A stretch of 64,000 bases of DNA from Streptomyces montanisoli. Lineage in GTDB: Bacteria; Actinomycetota; Actinomycetes; Streptomycetales; Streptomycetaceae. The notes under the pieces were generated by a model, which searched no databases, was not told the origin of the DNA, and saw only the letters and a list, made by a program, of their open reading frames with translations. The stretch spans positions 1 through 64,000 of the forward strand of contig NZ_JAGIQL010000003.1 in the NCBI RefSeq assembly GCF_017813245.1. The letters are read 5' to 3'. Below, one piece after another: positions 43,945-54,084 of this stretch (position 1 is the first letter of the stretch; each line of letters starts with the position of its first letter). The position numbers were made by a program, and so were the translations under genes.

Positions 43945-45025
43945 GGCCCGCGTCCGCGTTCGTTTTCGCCGTCGCGTTCGTTTTCGCGCCTGTGCCGGAC
44001 TCCGCCAGGACGACCACGTCGTCCTGGCTGAACGTGACGCCGACGGTGTCGCCCTCACGCGGCGCCTCGGCCGGAGCGCACTCCGCGTCGAGCGGGGGAC
44101 CACCGCCCTCGGGGCGCAGGCGCACGACGACGCGGCTGCCGCGGAACGTGCGGGTTTCGACCTCGCAGCGCAGCCCGTCGTCCGGCGCGGCCATGCGCAC
44201 CCCGGCGGGCCGCACCAGCAGCGTCCGCCCGCCCTGCGGTGAACCGGGCTCCATCGGCAGCTTCCCCCAGGGCGTGTCGGCGCTCTCGCCGCCGACGGTC
44301 GCGGGAACGACGTTGTCGAAGCCGAGGAAGCGCGCGACGAACGCGGAGGCCGGGCGCTGCCACACGCCGAGCGGCGTGCCGGTCTGCGCCACGCGGCCGT
44401 CCCCCATGACGACCACCCGGTCGGCGAGCGCGAAGGCCTCGCCCTGGTCGTGCGTGACGGCGAGCACCGTCGTGCCGAGGCGGCCGAACAGGCCGCGCAA
44501 CTCGACGACGAGGCGTTCGCGCAGGCCGCGGTCGAGCTGGCCGAGCGGCTCGTCCAGCATCAGCAGCCGCGGCCTGGGCGCCAGCGCCCTGGCCAGCGCG
44601 ACGCGCTGCTGCTCGCCGCCCGACAGCGTGGACACGGCACGCCCACCGGCGCCCGGCAGGCCCACCAGTTCGAGCAACTCCTCGACCCGGGTGCGCTGTT
44701 CGGCGCGCGACGCGCCGTGCATGCGCAGCCCGAAGGCGACATTGCCCGCCACGTCACGCTGCGGGAACAGCTGGTGGTCCTGGAACATCAGCCCGACGCC
44801 CCTGCGGTGCACGGGCACGGCCGCCTGGTCGGCGCCGTCGAGCAGCACCCGACCGCCGCCAGGGGCCTGGAGCCCGGCGATCACGCGCAGCATGGTGGAC
44901 TTGCCGCTGCCGCTCGGCCCGAGCACGCTGACGATCTCGTGCTCGGCGACGTCGAGCCGTACCGCGTCGAGCGCGGCGCGCGCGCCGAACCGTACGGTGA
45001 CGTCCTCCAGGGTCAGCAGCGCCAT
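43919..45025 (-). CDS. thiQ: Thiamine-type ABC transporter ATP-binding protein
   Basis: A 368-residue ATPase with Walker A GPSGSGKS at 36-43, signature TLSGGEQQRVALARAL, Walker B LLMLDEPLGQLD, H-loop AVTHDQGEA and a C-terminal TOBE-like domain. It is the third gene of a binding protein-permease-ATPase operon under a TPP riboswitch, so thiamine or a precursor is the inferred cargo. The last 15 codons include an 18-bp direct duplication (43956-43969 and 43974-43987). Its ATG shares a base with the permease stop. Confidence 0.87.
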   Translation of the reverse strand: MALLTLEDVTVRFGARAALDAVRLDVAEHEIVSVLGPSGSGKSTMLRVIAGLQAPGGGRVLLDGADQAAVPVHRRGVGLMFQDHQLFPQRDVAGNVAFGLRMHGASRAEQRTRVEELLELVGLPGAGGRAVSTLSGGEQQRVALARALAPRPRLLMLDEPLGQLDRGLRERLVVELRGLFGRLGTTVLAVTHDQGEAFALADRVVVMGDGRVAQTGTPLGVWQRPASAFVARFLGFDNVVPATVGGESADTPWGKLPMEPGSPQGGRTLLVRPAGVRMAAPDDGLRCEVETRTFRGSRVVVRLRPEGGGPPLDAECAPAEAPREGDTVGVTFSQDDVVVLAESGTGAKTNATAKTNADAGLRDGSRST

Positions 45026-46728
45026 CAGAACTCTCCCGAGCGGTCGGTGCGGATGCGTTCGAGCAGCAGCAGCGAGAGCGCGCACACGATCATCAGGACC
45101 GTGGAGAGCGCCATCGCCTCGCCGTACGTGAGGTCGCCGGGGCGCGAGAGCAGCCGGGCGACCGCCACGGGCAGGGTCGGGTTGCCGGGCCGCGCGATGA
45201 AGACCGTCGCGCCGAACTCGCCGAGCGAGACGGCGAACGCGAATCCGGCGGCGACCAGCAGGGCGCGCCGCACCAGCGCCAGGTCGACCTCGCGGAAGAC
45301 CCGCAGCGGCGAAGCACCGAGCACGGCGGCCGCCTCGCGCAGCCTGCCGTCCACGGCGCGCAGCACGGGGAGCATCGTCCGCACGACGAAGGGCACGCCG
45401 ACGAGCGCCTGCGCGAGCGGCACGAGGATCCACGAGGAGCGCAGGTCGAGCGGCGGCTTGTCGAGTGTGATGAGGAAGCCGAAGCCGACGGTGACGGCGG
45501 ACACGCCGAGCGGCAGCATCAGCAGGGCGTCGAACCCGCGCGCGAACCGTCCGGCGCGCCGGGTCAGCGCGGCCGCCGCGAGCCCTCCGACCACCAGCGC
45601 GATCGCCGCGGCGACGACGGCGTAGCGCACGGAGTTCCAGACGGCTTCCAGGGGCGCCACCAGGAAGGTGCCGCTCGCGTCGACCGAGGTCAGCGCCCTG
45701 TAGTAGGCGAAGCCGTGCCCGCCGGGTGTGTCGAGCGAGCGCTCGACGAGCACCCCGAGCGGCAGGAACAGCAGCAGCGCGACGCTCGCGAGGACCCCGC
45801 CGAGCAGCGCCCACTGCCCGGCGCCGCGCGGCCGGCGCGCGGTCGTGGACGGGTCGACGAGGCGCAGCGCGCTCTCCCTGCGCCGCACCGTCCAGGCGTG
45901 CACGCCGAGCACGGCGCCGACGGCGACGAGTTGCACGAGCGTCAGGATCGCGGCGGTCGGCAGCTGGAGCAGTTCGGCCGTCTGCCGGTAGATCTCCACT
46001 TCGAGCGTGGAGAAGCCGGGCCCGCCGAGGATCTGGATGACGCCGAAGGACGTGAAGGTGAACAGGAACACCATCAGCGCCGCGGCGGCGACGGCGGGCG
46101 CGAGCGCCGGCAGGGTCACCCTGCGCCAGGCGGCGAGCCGGCTCGCGCCGAGCACGCGCGCCGCCTCCTCCTGGCGCGGGTCGAGCTGGGCCCACAGACC
46201 GCCGACGGTCCGCACCACGACCGCGTAGTTGAAGAAGACGTGCGCGAGCAGGATCGCCCAGACCGTGGTGTCGAGGCGCACGCCCCAGAGCTGGTCGAGC
46301 AGCCCGCCCCTGCCGAGCAGCGCGAGGAACGCCGTGCCCGCCACGACGGTCGGGAGCACGAACGGCACGGTGACCGCGGCGCGCAGCACCTGCTTGCCGG
46401 GGAAGGAGAACCGCGCGAACACGTAGGCGCCCGGCAGCGCGATCAGCAGCGTGAGCCCCGTCGAGGCGAGTGCCTGCCACAGCGTGAACCACAGGACGTG
46501 CAGGATGCCGGGCCTGCCCAGCACCTGGGTGACCTCTCCCAGCTGCCAGCCGTCGGCGGTCCTGAGGCCGCGTCCGACGATCGAGACGACCGGGTAGGCG
46601 AAGAACACCGCGAAGAACGCGAGGGGCAGCGCCATCAGGGCGAGCCGTACCGCGGCGGGGCGCACGGCCCGGCGGCGCCCCGTGGCCGGGGGTCCCGGCG
46701 AGGCGCCGGGTCCCTCGGCGCCCTTCAC
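45025..46728 (-). CDS. thiP: Thiamine-type ABC transporter permease, fused double-domain
   Basis: A 567-residue permease with about twelve membrane helices and two EAA loops (QEEAARVLGASRLAAWRRVTLP and LREAAAVLGASPLRVFREVDL), the fused arrangement of ThiP. It starts at GTG 46728, which overlaps the stop of the binding protein (GTGA), so translation is coupled; no separate strong ribosome binding site is needed. An earlier in-frame ATG lies inside the upstream gene and is less likely. Confidence 0.88.
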   Translation of the reverse strand: MKGAEGPGASPGPPATGRRRAVRPAAVRLALMALPLAFFAVFFAYPVVSIVGRGLRTADGWQLGEVTQVLGRPGILHVLWFTLWQALASTGLTLLIALPGAYVFARFSFPGKQVLRAAVTVPFVLPTVVAGTAFLALLGRGGLLDQLWGVRLDTTVWAILLAHVFFNYAVVVRTVGGLWAQLDPRQEEAARVLGASRLAAWRRVTLPALAPAVAAAALMVFLFTFTSFGVIQILGGPGFSTLEVEIYRQTAELLQLPTAAILTLVQLVAVGAVLGVHAWTVRRRESALRLVDPSTTARRPRGAGQWALLGGVLASVALLLFLPLGVLVERSLDTPGGHGFAYYRALTSVDASGTFLVAPLEAVWNSVRYAVVAAAIALVVGGLAAAALTRRAGRFARGFDALLMLPLGVSAVTVGFGFLITLDKPPLDLRSSWILVPLAQALVGVPFVVRTMLPVLRAVDGRLREAAAVLGASPLRVFREVDLALVRRALLVAAGFAFAVSLGEFGATVFIARPGNPTLPVAVARLLSRPGDLTYGEAMALSTVLMIVCALSLLLLERIRTDRSGEF

Positions 46729-47834
46729 TTCACCAGGAGCGAGGACCACGTCTGGATCCACTGGTCGCGGTGCGCGGCGATCCGGGGCGGCGCCATGGAC
46801 TCGCCGTCCGTGATCTTCGCGCCGAACTTCGTGAAGACCTCGGGCTCCTTGGCGCCCTTGACCACGGGGTCGACGAACATCTGCAGCGGCATGTCCTCCT
46901 GGAACCGCTTGCTGATCATGAAGTCGATCAGTGCCTTGCCGCCCGCGGTGTTCTTCGCGCCGTCCAGCAGCCCCGCGAACTCGATCTGGCGGAAGCAGGT
47001 GCCGGTGGCGACGCCGGTGGGCGCCTGCGCCGGGCTCTTCGGCCGCGGCTTGGCGTACAGCACCTCGGACGGCGGGCTGGACGCGTACGAGACGACGAGG
47101 GGCCGCGTCGCCTTGGCCTTCTTGCCGCCGGCGGACCCGGAGAAGTCCTGGTCGTAGGCCTGTTCCCAGCTGTCCACCACCTGCACGCCGTTGGCCTTGA
47201 GCTTCTTCCAGTAGTCCTGCCAGCCGGAGTCGCCGTAGCGGGCGATCGTGCCGAGCAGGAAGCCGAGGCCGGGCGAGGAGGTCGCGACGTTCTCCGTCAC
47301 CAGCATGTTCTTGTACTGGGGCTTGACGAGGTCCGCGAAGGTGTTCGGCGGCGCGAGCTTGTGCCGTGCGAAGTACGCGCGGTCGTAGTTGACGCAGAGG
47401 TAGCCGCTGTCGATGGGCGTGACGCGGTGCTTGGCCTTGTCGAGCCGGGTGGACGGGTCGACGCGGTCGATGCCCTTGGCGGTGTACGGGGTGAACAGGC
47501 CGTTGTCGAGCGCCCTGCTGAGCAGCGTGTTGTCGACGCCGAAGAAGACGTCGCCCTGCGGGGCGCCCTTGGTGAGGATGGCCTTGTTGACGGCCTCGCC
47601 GGCGTCACCGCTCTTGAGGACCTTGACCTTGTAGCCCGTCTCCTTGGTGAACTCCTTCAGGACGGCGGACGAGGCGGCGAACGAGTCGTGGCTCACCAGC
47701 GTGACCGTTGTGGCCTTCGCGGCTCCCGCGTCGCCTCCGCCGCCCTGCCCGTCCTGCCCTCCGCAGGCGGCGAGGGCGGTGGCACCGACCGCGGCGGCGA
47801 GCGCGGCCGCCGCGAGCTTCCTGGTGGTGGGCAC
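46725..47834 (-). CDS. thiB: Thiamine-binding lipoprotein of the TPP-controlled transporter
   Basis: A 369-residue solute-binding protein. The signal peptide ends in the lipobox TALAACGG and is followed by a Gly-rich spacer; the mature protein starts VTLVSHDSFAAS and has GDVFFGVDNTLLSRAL, PIDSGYLCVNYDR and VSYASSPPSEVLY, as in ThiB. GTG 47834 is preceded by AGGAGG. The upstream leader contains a TPP riboswitch and a strong hairpin, so expression should fall when thiamine pyrophosphate is abundant. Confidence 0.9.
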   Translation of the reverse strand: MPTTRKLAAAALAAAVGATALAACGGQDGQGGGGDAGAAKATTVTLVSHDSFAASSAVLKEFTKETGYKVKVLKSGDAGEAVNKAILTKGAPQGDVFFGVDNTLLSRALDNGLFTPYTAKGIDRVDPSTRLDKAKHRVTPIDSGYLCVNYDRAYFARHKLAPPNTFADLVKPQYKNMLVTENVATSSPGLGFLLGTIARYGDSGWQDYWKKLKANGVQVVDSWEQAYDQDFSGSAGGKKAKATRPLVVSYASSPPSEVLYAKPRPKSPAQAPTGVATGTCFRQIEFAGLLDGAKNTAGGKALIDFMISKRFQEDMPLQMFVDPVVKGAKEPEVFTKFGAKITDGESMAPPRIAAHRDQWIQTWSSLLVK

Positions 47835-47874
47835 TTGTTTTCCTCCTGGGACGTCCAGTCCAGGAAGAGACGCG

Positions 47875-47913
47875 GCCCTGCCCCCGGTCCGCGTGGGCGG
47901 GCCGGGGCAGGGC
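47875..47913 (-). promoter_or_regulatory. Hairpin between TPP aptamer and thiB (expression platform)
   Basis: GCCCTGCCCC(C)GG at 47875-47887 pairs with CCGGGGCAGGGC at 47902-47913 with one bulged base. It may be a regulated terminator; no U-run follows, and sequestration of the AGGAGG at about 47840-47846 is not evident. Confidence 0.55.
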
Positions 47914-47937
47914 GCAACAGCATGAGGTGAAGACCGG

Positions 47938-48045
47938 ACTTCCTACCCAGAATGACCTGGGCGAGGTTCAGAGGGTCTGCGGCCTGGGCCCGGGTCTCGC
48001 GTCCCGGGCCGCTGCCGCACTCTCAGCGCTGTGGCGCTCCCCTGT
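47938..48045 (-). ncRNA. TPP (THI-box) riboswitch
   Basis: Read on the minus strand the segment contains the conserved TPP aptamer blocks in order: ACAGGGG, the CGCTGAGAGTGCGG box, a variable stem, GACCCTCTGAACCT, then GGTCATTCTGGGTAGGAAG. CTGAGA and ACCCT...GAACCTG-like blocks are diagnostic. It lies about 105 bases upstream of the thiB start and should turn the transporter operon off when thiamine pyrophosphate is bound. Confidence 0.9.
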
Positions 48046-48171
48046 CGGGTGTATGCGGTATGGGTTGTATGCGTTGTGTCAGCCACCAGGGTACACACGG
48101 GCGCACGGGGCAGGTACGCGCGTGCGATGAGGGGGTGTCCCGCGATGTCCGGCAGGGCCCAGGCGCCGCCG

Positions 48172-49284
48172 TCAGCGTTCGGACGCCGCCAGCTGGCCGC
48201 ACGCGCCGTCGATCTCCTGCCCGCGCGTGTCCCGCACGGTCACGGGCACGCCGTGGGCGGCGATCGCGTCCACGAAGGCACGCTCGTCCTCGGGGCGTGA
48301 GGCCGTCCACTTGGAGCCCGGCGTCGGGTTCAGCGGGATGAGGTTGACGTGCACCCGCCGGTTCTTGAGCAGGCGGCCGAGCCGGTCGCCGCGCCACGCC
48401 TGGTCGTTGACGTCGCGGATGAGCGCGTACTCGATCGAGACGCGGCGGCCCGACCTCTCCGCGTACTCCCAGGCCGCGTCCAGCACTTCGCGCACCTTCC
48501 AGCGCGTGTTGACGGGGACGAGCGTGTCGCGCAGCTCGTCGTCCGGCGCGTGCAGGGACACCGCGAGGCGGCACTTGAACCCCTCGTCGGCGAAGCGCAG
48601 CATCGCGGGCACGAGGCCCACCGTCGACACCGTGATCCCGCGCTGCGAGAGGCCGAGGCCGTCGGGCTCCGGGTCGGTGAGCCTGCGGATGGCGCCGACC
48701 ACCCGGTTGTAGTTGGCGAGCGGCTCGCCCATGCCCATGAAGACGATGTTGGACAGCCGTGCGGGGCCGCCGGCGACCTCGCCGTCGCGCAGGGCGCGCA
48801 TGCCGTCGACGATCTGGTGCACGATCTCGGCCGTCGAGAGGTTGCGGTCGAGGCCGTTTTGGCCCGTGGCGCAGAAGGGGCAGTTCATGCCGCAGCCGGC
48901 CTGCGAGGAGATGCACATGGTGACCCGGTCCGGGTAGCGCATCAGCACGGACTCGACGAGGGTGCCGTCGTGCAGGCGCCAGAGCGTCTTCCGCGTCGTG
49001 TCGTCGTCGCAGGAGATGTGGCGCACGACGGACATGAGGTCGGGCAGGAGCGCGTCCGCGAGCCGCTGCCTCGACCCGGCGGGGATGTCGGTCCACTGCT
49101 CGGGCGCGTGCGCGTACCGCGCGAAGTAGTGCTGGGAGAGCTGCTTGGCCCGGAACGGCTTCTCCCCCGCCGCCGCCACGGCCTCGCGGCGCTCGGCGGG
49201 CGTGAGGTCGGCGAGGTGCCGCGGCGGGCGCTTCGCGCCGCGGGGGGCGGCGAAGGTCAGTTCCCCCGGCTTCGGCGCGGGCAT
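48172..49284 (-). CDS. rlmN: 23S rRNA/tRNA adenine-C2 methyltransferase RlmN
   Basis: A 370-residue radical-SAM enzyme that methylates C2 of A2503 in 23S rRNA and A37 in some tRNAs. The cluster motif is CGMNCPFC (CxxxCxxC) in [31 protein letters not shown] and the catalytic cysteine near the C-terminus ([13 protein letters not shown], [12 protein letters not shown]) are present. ATG 49284 has GAGGAG nine bases upstream. It stands alone between the riboswitch leader and cdsA. Confidence 0.95.
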   Translation of the reverse strand: MPAPKPGELTFAAPRGAKRPPRHLADLTPAERREAVAAAGEKPFRAKQLSQHYFARYAHAPEQWTDIPAGSRQRLADALLPDLMSVVRHISCDDDTTRKTLWRLHDGTLVESVLMRYPDRVTMCISSQAGCGMNCPFCATGQNGLDRNLSTAEIVHQIVDGMRALRDGEVAGGPARLSNIVFMGMGEPLANYNRVVGAIRRLTDPEPDGLGLSQRGITVSTVGLVPAMLRFADEGFKCRLAVSLHAPDDELRDTLVPVNTRWKVREVLDAAWEYAERSGRRVSIEYALIRDVNDQAWRGDRLGRLLKNRRVHVNLIPLNPTPGSKWTASRPEDERAFVDAIAAHGVPVTVRDTRGQEIDGACGQLAASER

Positions 49285-49477
49285 GAGCGACAACTCCTCG
49301 GTACGTACGGCGGTGGTCCCGCGACTCGGCAGCGCGGCCCCGGGCGTCTCACGGGGCGGCGACAGGTCCGGGCCGGGTTCGGGACGGGGGCGGGACACAG
49401 ATGGGCCCACCGCGTGCGGCGGCGGACCCATTCAGCGTACCCGCTCGGCCGGACGGGCGACGGGTCAGTGCGAACCG

Positions 49478-50572
49478 TCAGTGCGAGCCGACGAACAGCA
49501 CCAGCAGCAGCCAGACCACGGGCGCCGTCGGCAGGAGCGAGTCCAGCCGGTCCATGATGCCGCCGTGGCCGGGCAGCAGCGTGCCCATGTCCTTGATCCC
49601 GAGGTCCCGCTTGATCATCGACTCGCCGAGGTCGCCGAGCGTCGCGCTCACGGCCGCGCCGAGGCCCAGCAGCAGACCCTGCCACCACACCCCGTCGTCG
49701 ACCAGGAACTGCATGCACAGCGCGCCTGCCACCATCGCGAACGTGACGGCGCCGACGAGGCCCTCCCGGGTCTTTCCCGGGCTGATGCGCGGCGCGAGCT
49801 TGTGGCGGCCGAACCGCCAGCCGACCGCGTACGCGCCCGTGTCGCTGATCACGGTGAGGATGACGAAAGTCAGCACCCGCCAGGGGCCGTCGTGCGGGGT
49901 GAGCATCAGCGCGACGAAGGTGGCCAGGAATGGCACGTAGAACACGGCGAAGACGCCCGCCGTGACGTCCCGCAGGTAGCCGTCGGGTGGCTGCGTCATC
50001 CGCCACACCAGCACGGCGAGCGCGGTCAGCGCCATCGCGAGCCAGGCGCCCTCCGTCCCCCAGACGTAGCCGGCGACGACCATCATGGCGCCGCCGACGG
50101 CGAGCGGGACGATCGGCGCCTTGATGCCCTTCTTCTCGTCGAGCCTGCTGGTCAGCTCCCACAGGCCGACGACCACTGCGGCCGCGATCACCCCGACGAA
50201 CACGGCCTTGACGATGAACAGCGACGCCACGACCACGGCACCGAGACCGACCCCGACCCCTATCGCCGCGCGCAGGTCGCGGCCCGCGCGCTTCTTCTGC
50301 GGGGGCTGGTCGGGTGCGGGATGCGGTGCCGGGTTCTGCGCCATGGGCTCCTGCGGCGTCTCGTCACGGAACAGCGGTCCGGCCCGGTGGGCCGCCCCGC
50401 GGCCGCCGCCGGGCAGCGGTCCGTCCGGTGCGGGTCCGTCGGGCACGATGGGCATGGGCCGAGTCTGCTGCGCCTCGGGCTCATCGCGGGCGGGACCCGC
50501 CGGACAAGCCCCCTGGTCGGAGGGGGCCCGGTGGCCGGCTGCCGGCGGGGCACCGCGGGAAGAGTCGTTCAT
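49478..50572 (-). CDS. cdsA: Phosphatidate cytidylyltransferase (CDP-diglyceride synthase)
   Basis: A 364-residue membrane enzyme making CDP-diacylglycerol from phosphatidate and CTP. The family signature is unbroken: ATLGDLGESMIKRDLGIKDM then LPGHGGIMDRLDS. About eight membrane segments follow a Pro-rich cytoplasmic N-terminus of some 95 residues, longer than in enterobacterial enzymes but usual in Streptomyces. Its ATG shares one base with the frr stop, so the two genes are coupled. Confidence 0.94.
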   Translation of the reverse strand: MNDSSRGAPPAAGHRAPSDQGACPAGPARDEPEAQQTRPMPIVPDGPAPDGPLPGGGRGAAHRAGPLFRDETPQEPMAQNPAPHPAPDQPPQKKRAGRDLRAAIGVGVGLGAVVVASLFIVKAVFVGVIAAAVVVGLWELTSRLDEKKGIKAPIVPLAVGGAMMVVAGYVWGTEGAWLAMALTALAVLVWRMTQPPDGYLRDVTAGVFAVFYVPFLATFVALMLTPHDGPWRVLTFVILTVISDTGAYAVGWRFGRHKLAPRISPGKTREGLVGAVTFAMVAGALCMQFLVDDGVWWQGLLLGLGAAVSATLGDLGESMIKRDLGIKDMGTLLPGHGGIMDRLDSLLPTAPVVWLLLVLFVGSH

Positions 50573-51129
50573 CAGACCTCGAGCAGCTCGGCTTCCTTGT
50601 GCTTGAGCAGCTCGTCGACCTGCGCGACGTACTTCGCGGTGGTGTCGTCGAGCTCCTTCTCGGCCCGCCTGCCCTCGTCCTCGCCGACCTCGCCGTCCTT
50701 GACCAGCTTGTCGATGGTCTCCTTGGCCTTGCGGCGCACGGCGCGGATCGAGATCTTCGAGTCCTCGGCCTTGGTCTTGGCGACCTTGATGAACTCCTTG
50801 CGGCGCTCCTCGGTGAGCTCGGGGAACACCACCCGGATGATATTGCCGTCGTTGCTCGGGTTGACGCCGAGGTCGGAGTCGCGGATCGCCTGCTCGATGT
50901 TGCGCAGGGCGCTCTTGTCGAACGGCGTCACCACGGCCATCCGCGCCTCGGGCACCGAGAACGAGGCGAGCTGGTTGATCGGCGTCATGGCACCGTAGTA
51001 GTCGGCCACGATCTTGTTGAACATGGCCGGGTGCGCGCGCCCGGTGCGGATCGCGGCGAAGTCGTCTTTGGCGACCAGGACGGCCTTCTCCATCTTCTCC
51101 TCGGCTTCGAGGAGGGTCTCTTCGATCAC
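50572..51129 (-). CDS. frr: Ribosome recycling factor
   Basis: A 185-residue RRF, the standard length, which splits post-termination ribosomes together with EF-G. Conserved parts are [32 protein letters not shown] and the hinge region [19 protein letters not shown] 51129 has AGGAG seven bases before it. It is followed by cdsA with overlapping codons and preceded by pyrH at 85 bases, a classical pyrH-frr-cdsA order. Confidence 0.96.
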   Translation of the reverse strand: MIEETLLEAEEKMEKAVLVAKDDFAAIRTGRAHPAMFNKIVADYYGAMTPINQLASFSVPEARMAVVTPFDKSALRNIEQAIRDSDLGVNPSNDGNIIRVVFPELTEERRKEFIKVAKTKAEDSKISIRAVRRKAKETIDKLVKDGEVGEDEGRRAEKELDDTTAKYVAQVDELLKHKEAELLEV

Positions 51130-51214
51130 CACTTGCTCCTGCGTGTTGTGAGGGCGGTCTGCACGGTGTACCACCGGCAGGGCTATGTCCGTACGGGGCC
51201 GCGGGGACCGGACC

Positions 51215-51994
51215 TCAGTCCCTGCCGCCGTGGTCGCTCACGAGAGTGCCGATCTTCTCACCCTTGACCGCTCGCGCGATATTGCCCTCGGCCAGCAGCT
51301 CGAAGACCAGGATCGGCAGCTTGTTGTCCTGGCACAGCGTGATCGCGGTCAGGTCGGCGACGCGCAGGTCGCGCGAGATGACATCGCCGAACCCGAGCGC
51401 GTCGAACTTCACGGCGCCCGGGTTGGTCTTGGGGTCGGAGTCGTAGACGCCGTCCACGCCGTTCTTGCCCATCAGCAGGGCTTCCGCGTGGATCTCGAGC
51501 GCGCGCTGCGCCGCGGTGGTGTCGGTGGAGAAGTACGGCATGCCCATGCCCGCGCCGAAGATGACGACGCGTCCCTTCTCCAGGTGGCGCACGGCGCGCA
51601 GCGGGATGTAAGGCTCCGCCACCTGTCCCATGGTGATCGCGGTCTGCACGCGGGTCTCGACGCCCTCCTTCTCCAGGAAGTCCTGGAGCGCCAGGCAGTT
51701 CATGACCGTGCCGAGCATGCCCATGTAGTCGGAGCGCGCCCGGTCCATGCCGCGCTGCTGCAACTCGGCGCCGCGGAAGAAGTTGCCGCCGCCGATGACG
51801 ACAGCGATCTGCGCGCCGTCCCTGACGACGGCAGCGATCTCGCGCGCGATCGCGTGCACGATGTCGGGATCGACTCCGAGCGCTCCCCCTCCGGCGAACG
51901 CCTCACCGGAGAGCTTCAGCATGAAGCGCCTCGGGCGTGGGCCCTGGGCGTTCCGGTCGTCGGTGGAAGGGACGGCGTCCGCGTCTTTGCTCAT
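51215..51994 (-). CDS. pyrH: Uridylate kinase
   Basis: A 259-residue UMP kinase of the amino acid kinase fold that phosphorylates UMP to [16 protein letters not shown] is the phosphate-binding start, [13 protein letters not shown] the glycine-rich loop, and [18 protein letters not shown] residues ([16 protein letters not shown]) line the UMP site. ATG 51994 has GAGGAG six bases upstream. A hairpin separates it from tsf. Confidence 0.96.
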   Translation of the reverse strand: MSKDADAVPSTDDRNAQGPRPRRFMLKLSGEAFAGGGALGVDPDIVHAIAREIAAVVRDGAQIAVVIGGGNFFRGAELQQRGMDRARSDYMGMLGTVMNCLALQDFLEKEGVETRVQTAITMGQVAEPYIPLRAVRHLEKGRVVIFGAGMGMPYFSTDTTAAQRALEIHAEALLMGKNGVDGVYDSDPKTNPGAVKFDALGFGDVISRDLRVADLTAITLCQDNKLPILVFELLAEGNIARAVKGEKIGTLVSDHGGRD

Positions 51995-52021
51995 GGGGTT
52001 CTCCTCGTACACATACGACGA

Positions 52022-52067
52022 AGGCCATTGCCGGTGGGTCGGGTGTCGTCCCTGGCGGCAATGGCCT
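52022..52067 (-). terminator. Hairpin between tsf and pyrH
   Basis: AGGCCATTGCCG at 52022-52033 and its perfect complement at 52056-52067 enclose a 22-base loop; placed to terminate or attenuate transcription after tsf. Confidence 0.65.
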
Positions 52068-52182
52068 CCTCGTCGATCTGCGGTCGTCCGGCAGGTACGC
52101 GGCCGACGACTGCATCAGACCCTAGCGGGGTCCGCCGTCCTCCGTGTACGACTCCGTCGGCGCGCTGGCGCCGGCGAAGCGG

Positions 52183-53025
52183 TCAGGCGCCGACGCGAAT
52201 GCGCGCGAAGCGCTTCAGCGTGACACCGGCCTCGTCCAGGATCTTCTTGACGGACTTCTTGTTGTCCTTCGCGAACGGCTGGTCGAGGAGGGTGACCTCC
52301 TTGAAGAAGCCGTTGACCCGGCCTTCGACGATCTTCGGCAGGGCGGCCTCGGGCTTGCCCTCCTCGCGCGAAGTGGCCTCGGCGACGCGGCGCTCGTTCT
52401 CGACGACCTCGGCGGGGACGTCCTCACGCGTGAGGTACTTGGGCGCGAACGCGGCGATGTGCTGCGCGACGTCCTTCGCGACCTCGGCGTTCTCCTTGTC
52501 CAGCTCGACCAGGACGCCGACCTGCGGCGGGAGGTCGGGCATGGTGCGGTGCATGTAGGCGGCGACGAAGCCGCCGTCCGCGGGGAACTGCGCGAAGCGG
52601 TCGAGGACGATCTTCTCGCCGAGGTTGGCGTTGGCCTCGTCGACGTACGCCTGGACGGTCTTGCCGGCCTCGATCTCGGAGGCGAGCAGCGCCTGCAGGT
52701 CGGCGGGCCGGGTCTTGGCGACGTGCTCGGCGAGCGCGGCGGCGACGGACTGGAACTTGTCGCCCTTGGCGACGAAGTCCGTCTCGCACTTCAGCTCGAG
52801 CAGGACACCGGAGGCGCGGTCGTCCGCGATGAGGGAGACCACGGCGCCGTTCTCGGCGTTGCGGCTCTCGCGCTTGGCGACGCCCTTCTGGCCCTTGACG
52901 CGGAGCAGCTCGACGGCCTTGTCGACATTGCCGTCGGCCTCGTCCAGGGCCTTCTTGCAGTCCATCATGCCGGCGCCGGTGAGCTCGCGAAGCTTCTTGA
53001 CGTCGGCGGCGGTGTAGTTCGCCAT
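52183..53025 (-). CDS. tsf: Elongation factor Ts
   Basis: A 280-residue guanine nucleotide exchange factor for EF-Tu. The N-terminal UBA-like domain and contact loop read [24 protein letters not shown], with the [10 protein letters not shown] exchange motif in the core. The C-terminal coiled-coil motif region [16 protein letters not shown] is present. It follows rpsB by 84 bases with a hairpin between them. Confidence 0.96.
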   Translation of the reverse strand: MANYTAADVKKLRELTGAGMMDCKKALDEADGNVDKAVELLRVKGQKGVAKRESRNAENGAVVSLIADDRASGVLLELKCETDFVAKGDKFQSVAAALAEHVAKTRPADLQALLASEIEAGKTVQAYVDEANANLGEKIVLDRFAQFPADGGFVAAYMHRTMPDLPPQVGVLVELDKENAEVAKDVAQHIAAFAPKYLTREDVPAEVVENERRVAEATSREEGKPEAALPKIVEGRVNGFFKEVTLLDQPFAKDNKKSVKKILDEAGVTLKRFARIRVGA

Positions 53026-53063
53026 CTGTGTTTCTCTCTTAGGAGGTCGAAGATCTACGGGTG

Positions 53064-53093
53064 GACGGCGGGGGCCGGTGGGCCCCCGCCGTC
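53064..53093 (-). terminator. 13-bp hairpin between rpsB and tsf
   Basis: GACGGCGGGGGCC at 53064-53076 and its complement at 53081-53093 with a four-base loop. Position suggests an attenuator that lowers tsf relative to rpsB. Confidence 0.7.
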
Positions 53094-53109
53094 ACTGCGA
53101 ACCGTGAGG

Positions 53110-54084
53110 TCAGGCCTGCTCGGCGGCGTCCGCGGCGGGGGCCTCCGTGGCGGGGGCCTCGGCGACCGGCGTCTCCGCGGCCGGGGCCTCCTCGGCCTGC
53201 TCAGCGTCGGCGACCTTGGCCGTCTCGGCGGAGGTCTGCACCTCGGCGGCGGCCTCGGCCGGCTTCTCCGCGGCGGCCTCGGCCGGCTTCTCGCCCTCGG
53301 AGTCGCCCTTCTTCTCCAGCAGGTCGCGCTCCCACTCGGCGAGCGGCTCGCCCGCGGCCTTCTCGCCCGGCTTCTGGTCGCCGGTCGCGACGCCGGAACG
53401 GGCGATGAGGCCCTCGGCGGCGGCGTCGGCGATCACGCGGGTGAGCAGGGTGACGGAGCGGATCGCGTCGTCGTTGCCCGGGATCTTGTAGTCGACCTCG
53501 TCGGGGTCGCAGTTGGTGTCCAGGATCGCGACCACCGGGATGTGGAGCTTGCGCGCCTCACCGACGGCGATGTGCTCCTTCTTGGTGTCGACGATCCAGA
53601 CGGCGCTCGGCACCTTCTGCATCTCGCGGATGCCGCCGAGGGTCTTCTCCAGCTTGGCCTTCTCGCGCGAGAGGACCAGGAGCTCCTTCTTGGTGAGGCC
53701 GGAGGCGGCCACGTCCTCGAAGTCGATCTGCTCCAGCTCCTTGAGGCGCTGGAGGCGCTTGTAGACGGTGGAGAAGTTGGTCAGCATGCCGCCGAGCCAG
53801 CGCTGGTTGACGTAGGGCATGCCCACGCGCGTCGCCTGCTCGGCGATCGCCTCCTGCGCCTGCTTCTTGGTGCCGACGAACATGATGGAACCGCCGTGCG
53901 CGACGGTCTCCTTGACGAACTCGTAGGCGCGGTCGATGTACGACAGCGACTGGAGCAGGTCGATGATGTAGATGCCGTTGCGCTCGGTGAAGATGAAGCG
54001 CTTCATCTTCGGGTTCCAGCGGCGGGTCTGGTGACCGAAGTGGACGCCGCTCTCCAGCAGCTCCCGCATCGTGACGACGGCCAT
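53110..54084 (-). CDS. rpsB: 30S ribosomal protein S2 with Ala/Glu-rich tail
   Basis: A 324-residue S2. The core (to about residue 255) has [33 protein letters not shown] and [20 protein letters not shown]. The last 65 or so residues are a low-complexity tail of Ala, Glu and Pro with repeats such as KPAEAAAE, which actinobacterial S2 proteins often carry. ATG 54084 has AGGAG eight bases upstream. The 273-base gap upstream must contain the promoter. Confidence 0.96.
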   Translation of the reverse strand: MAVVTMRELLESGVHFGHQTRRWNPKMKRFIFTERNGIYIIDLLQSLSYIDRAYEFVKETVAHGGSIMFVGTKKQAQEAIAEQATRVGMPYVNQRWLGGMLTNFSTVYKRLQRLKELEQIDFEDVAASGLTKKELLVLSREKAKLEKTLGGIREMQKVPSAVWIVDTKKEHIAVGEARKLHIPVVAILDTNCDPDEVDYKIPGNDDAIRSVTLLTRVIADAAAEGLIARSGVATGDQKPGEKAAGEPLAEWERDLLEKKGDSEGEKPAEAAAEKPAEAAAEVQTSAETAKVADAEQAEEAPAAETPVAEAPATEAPAADAAEQA

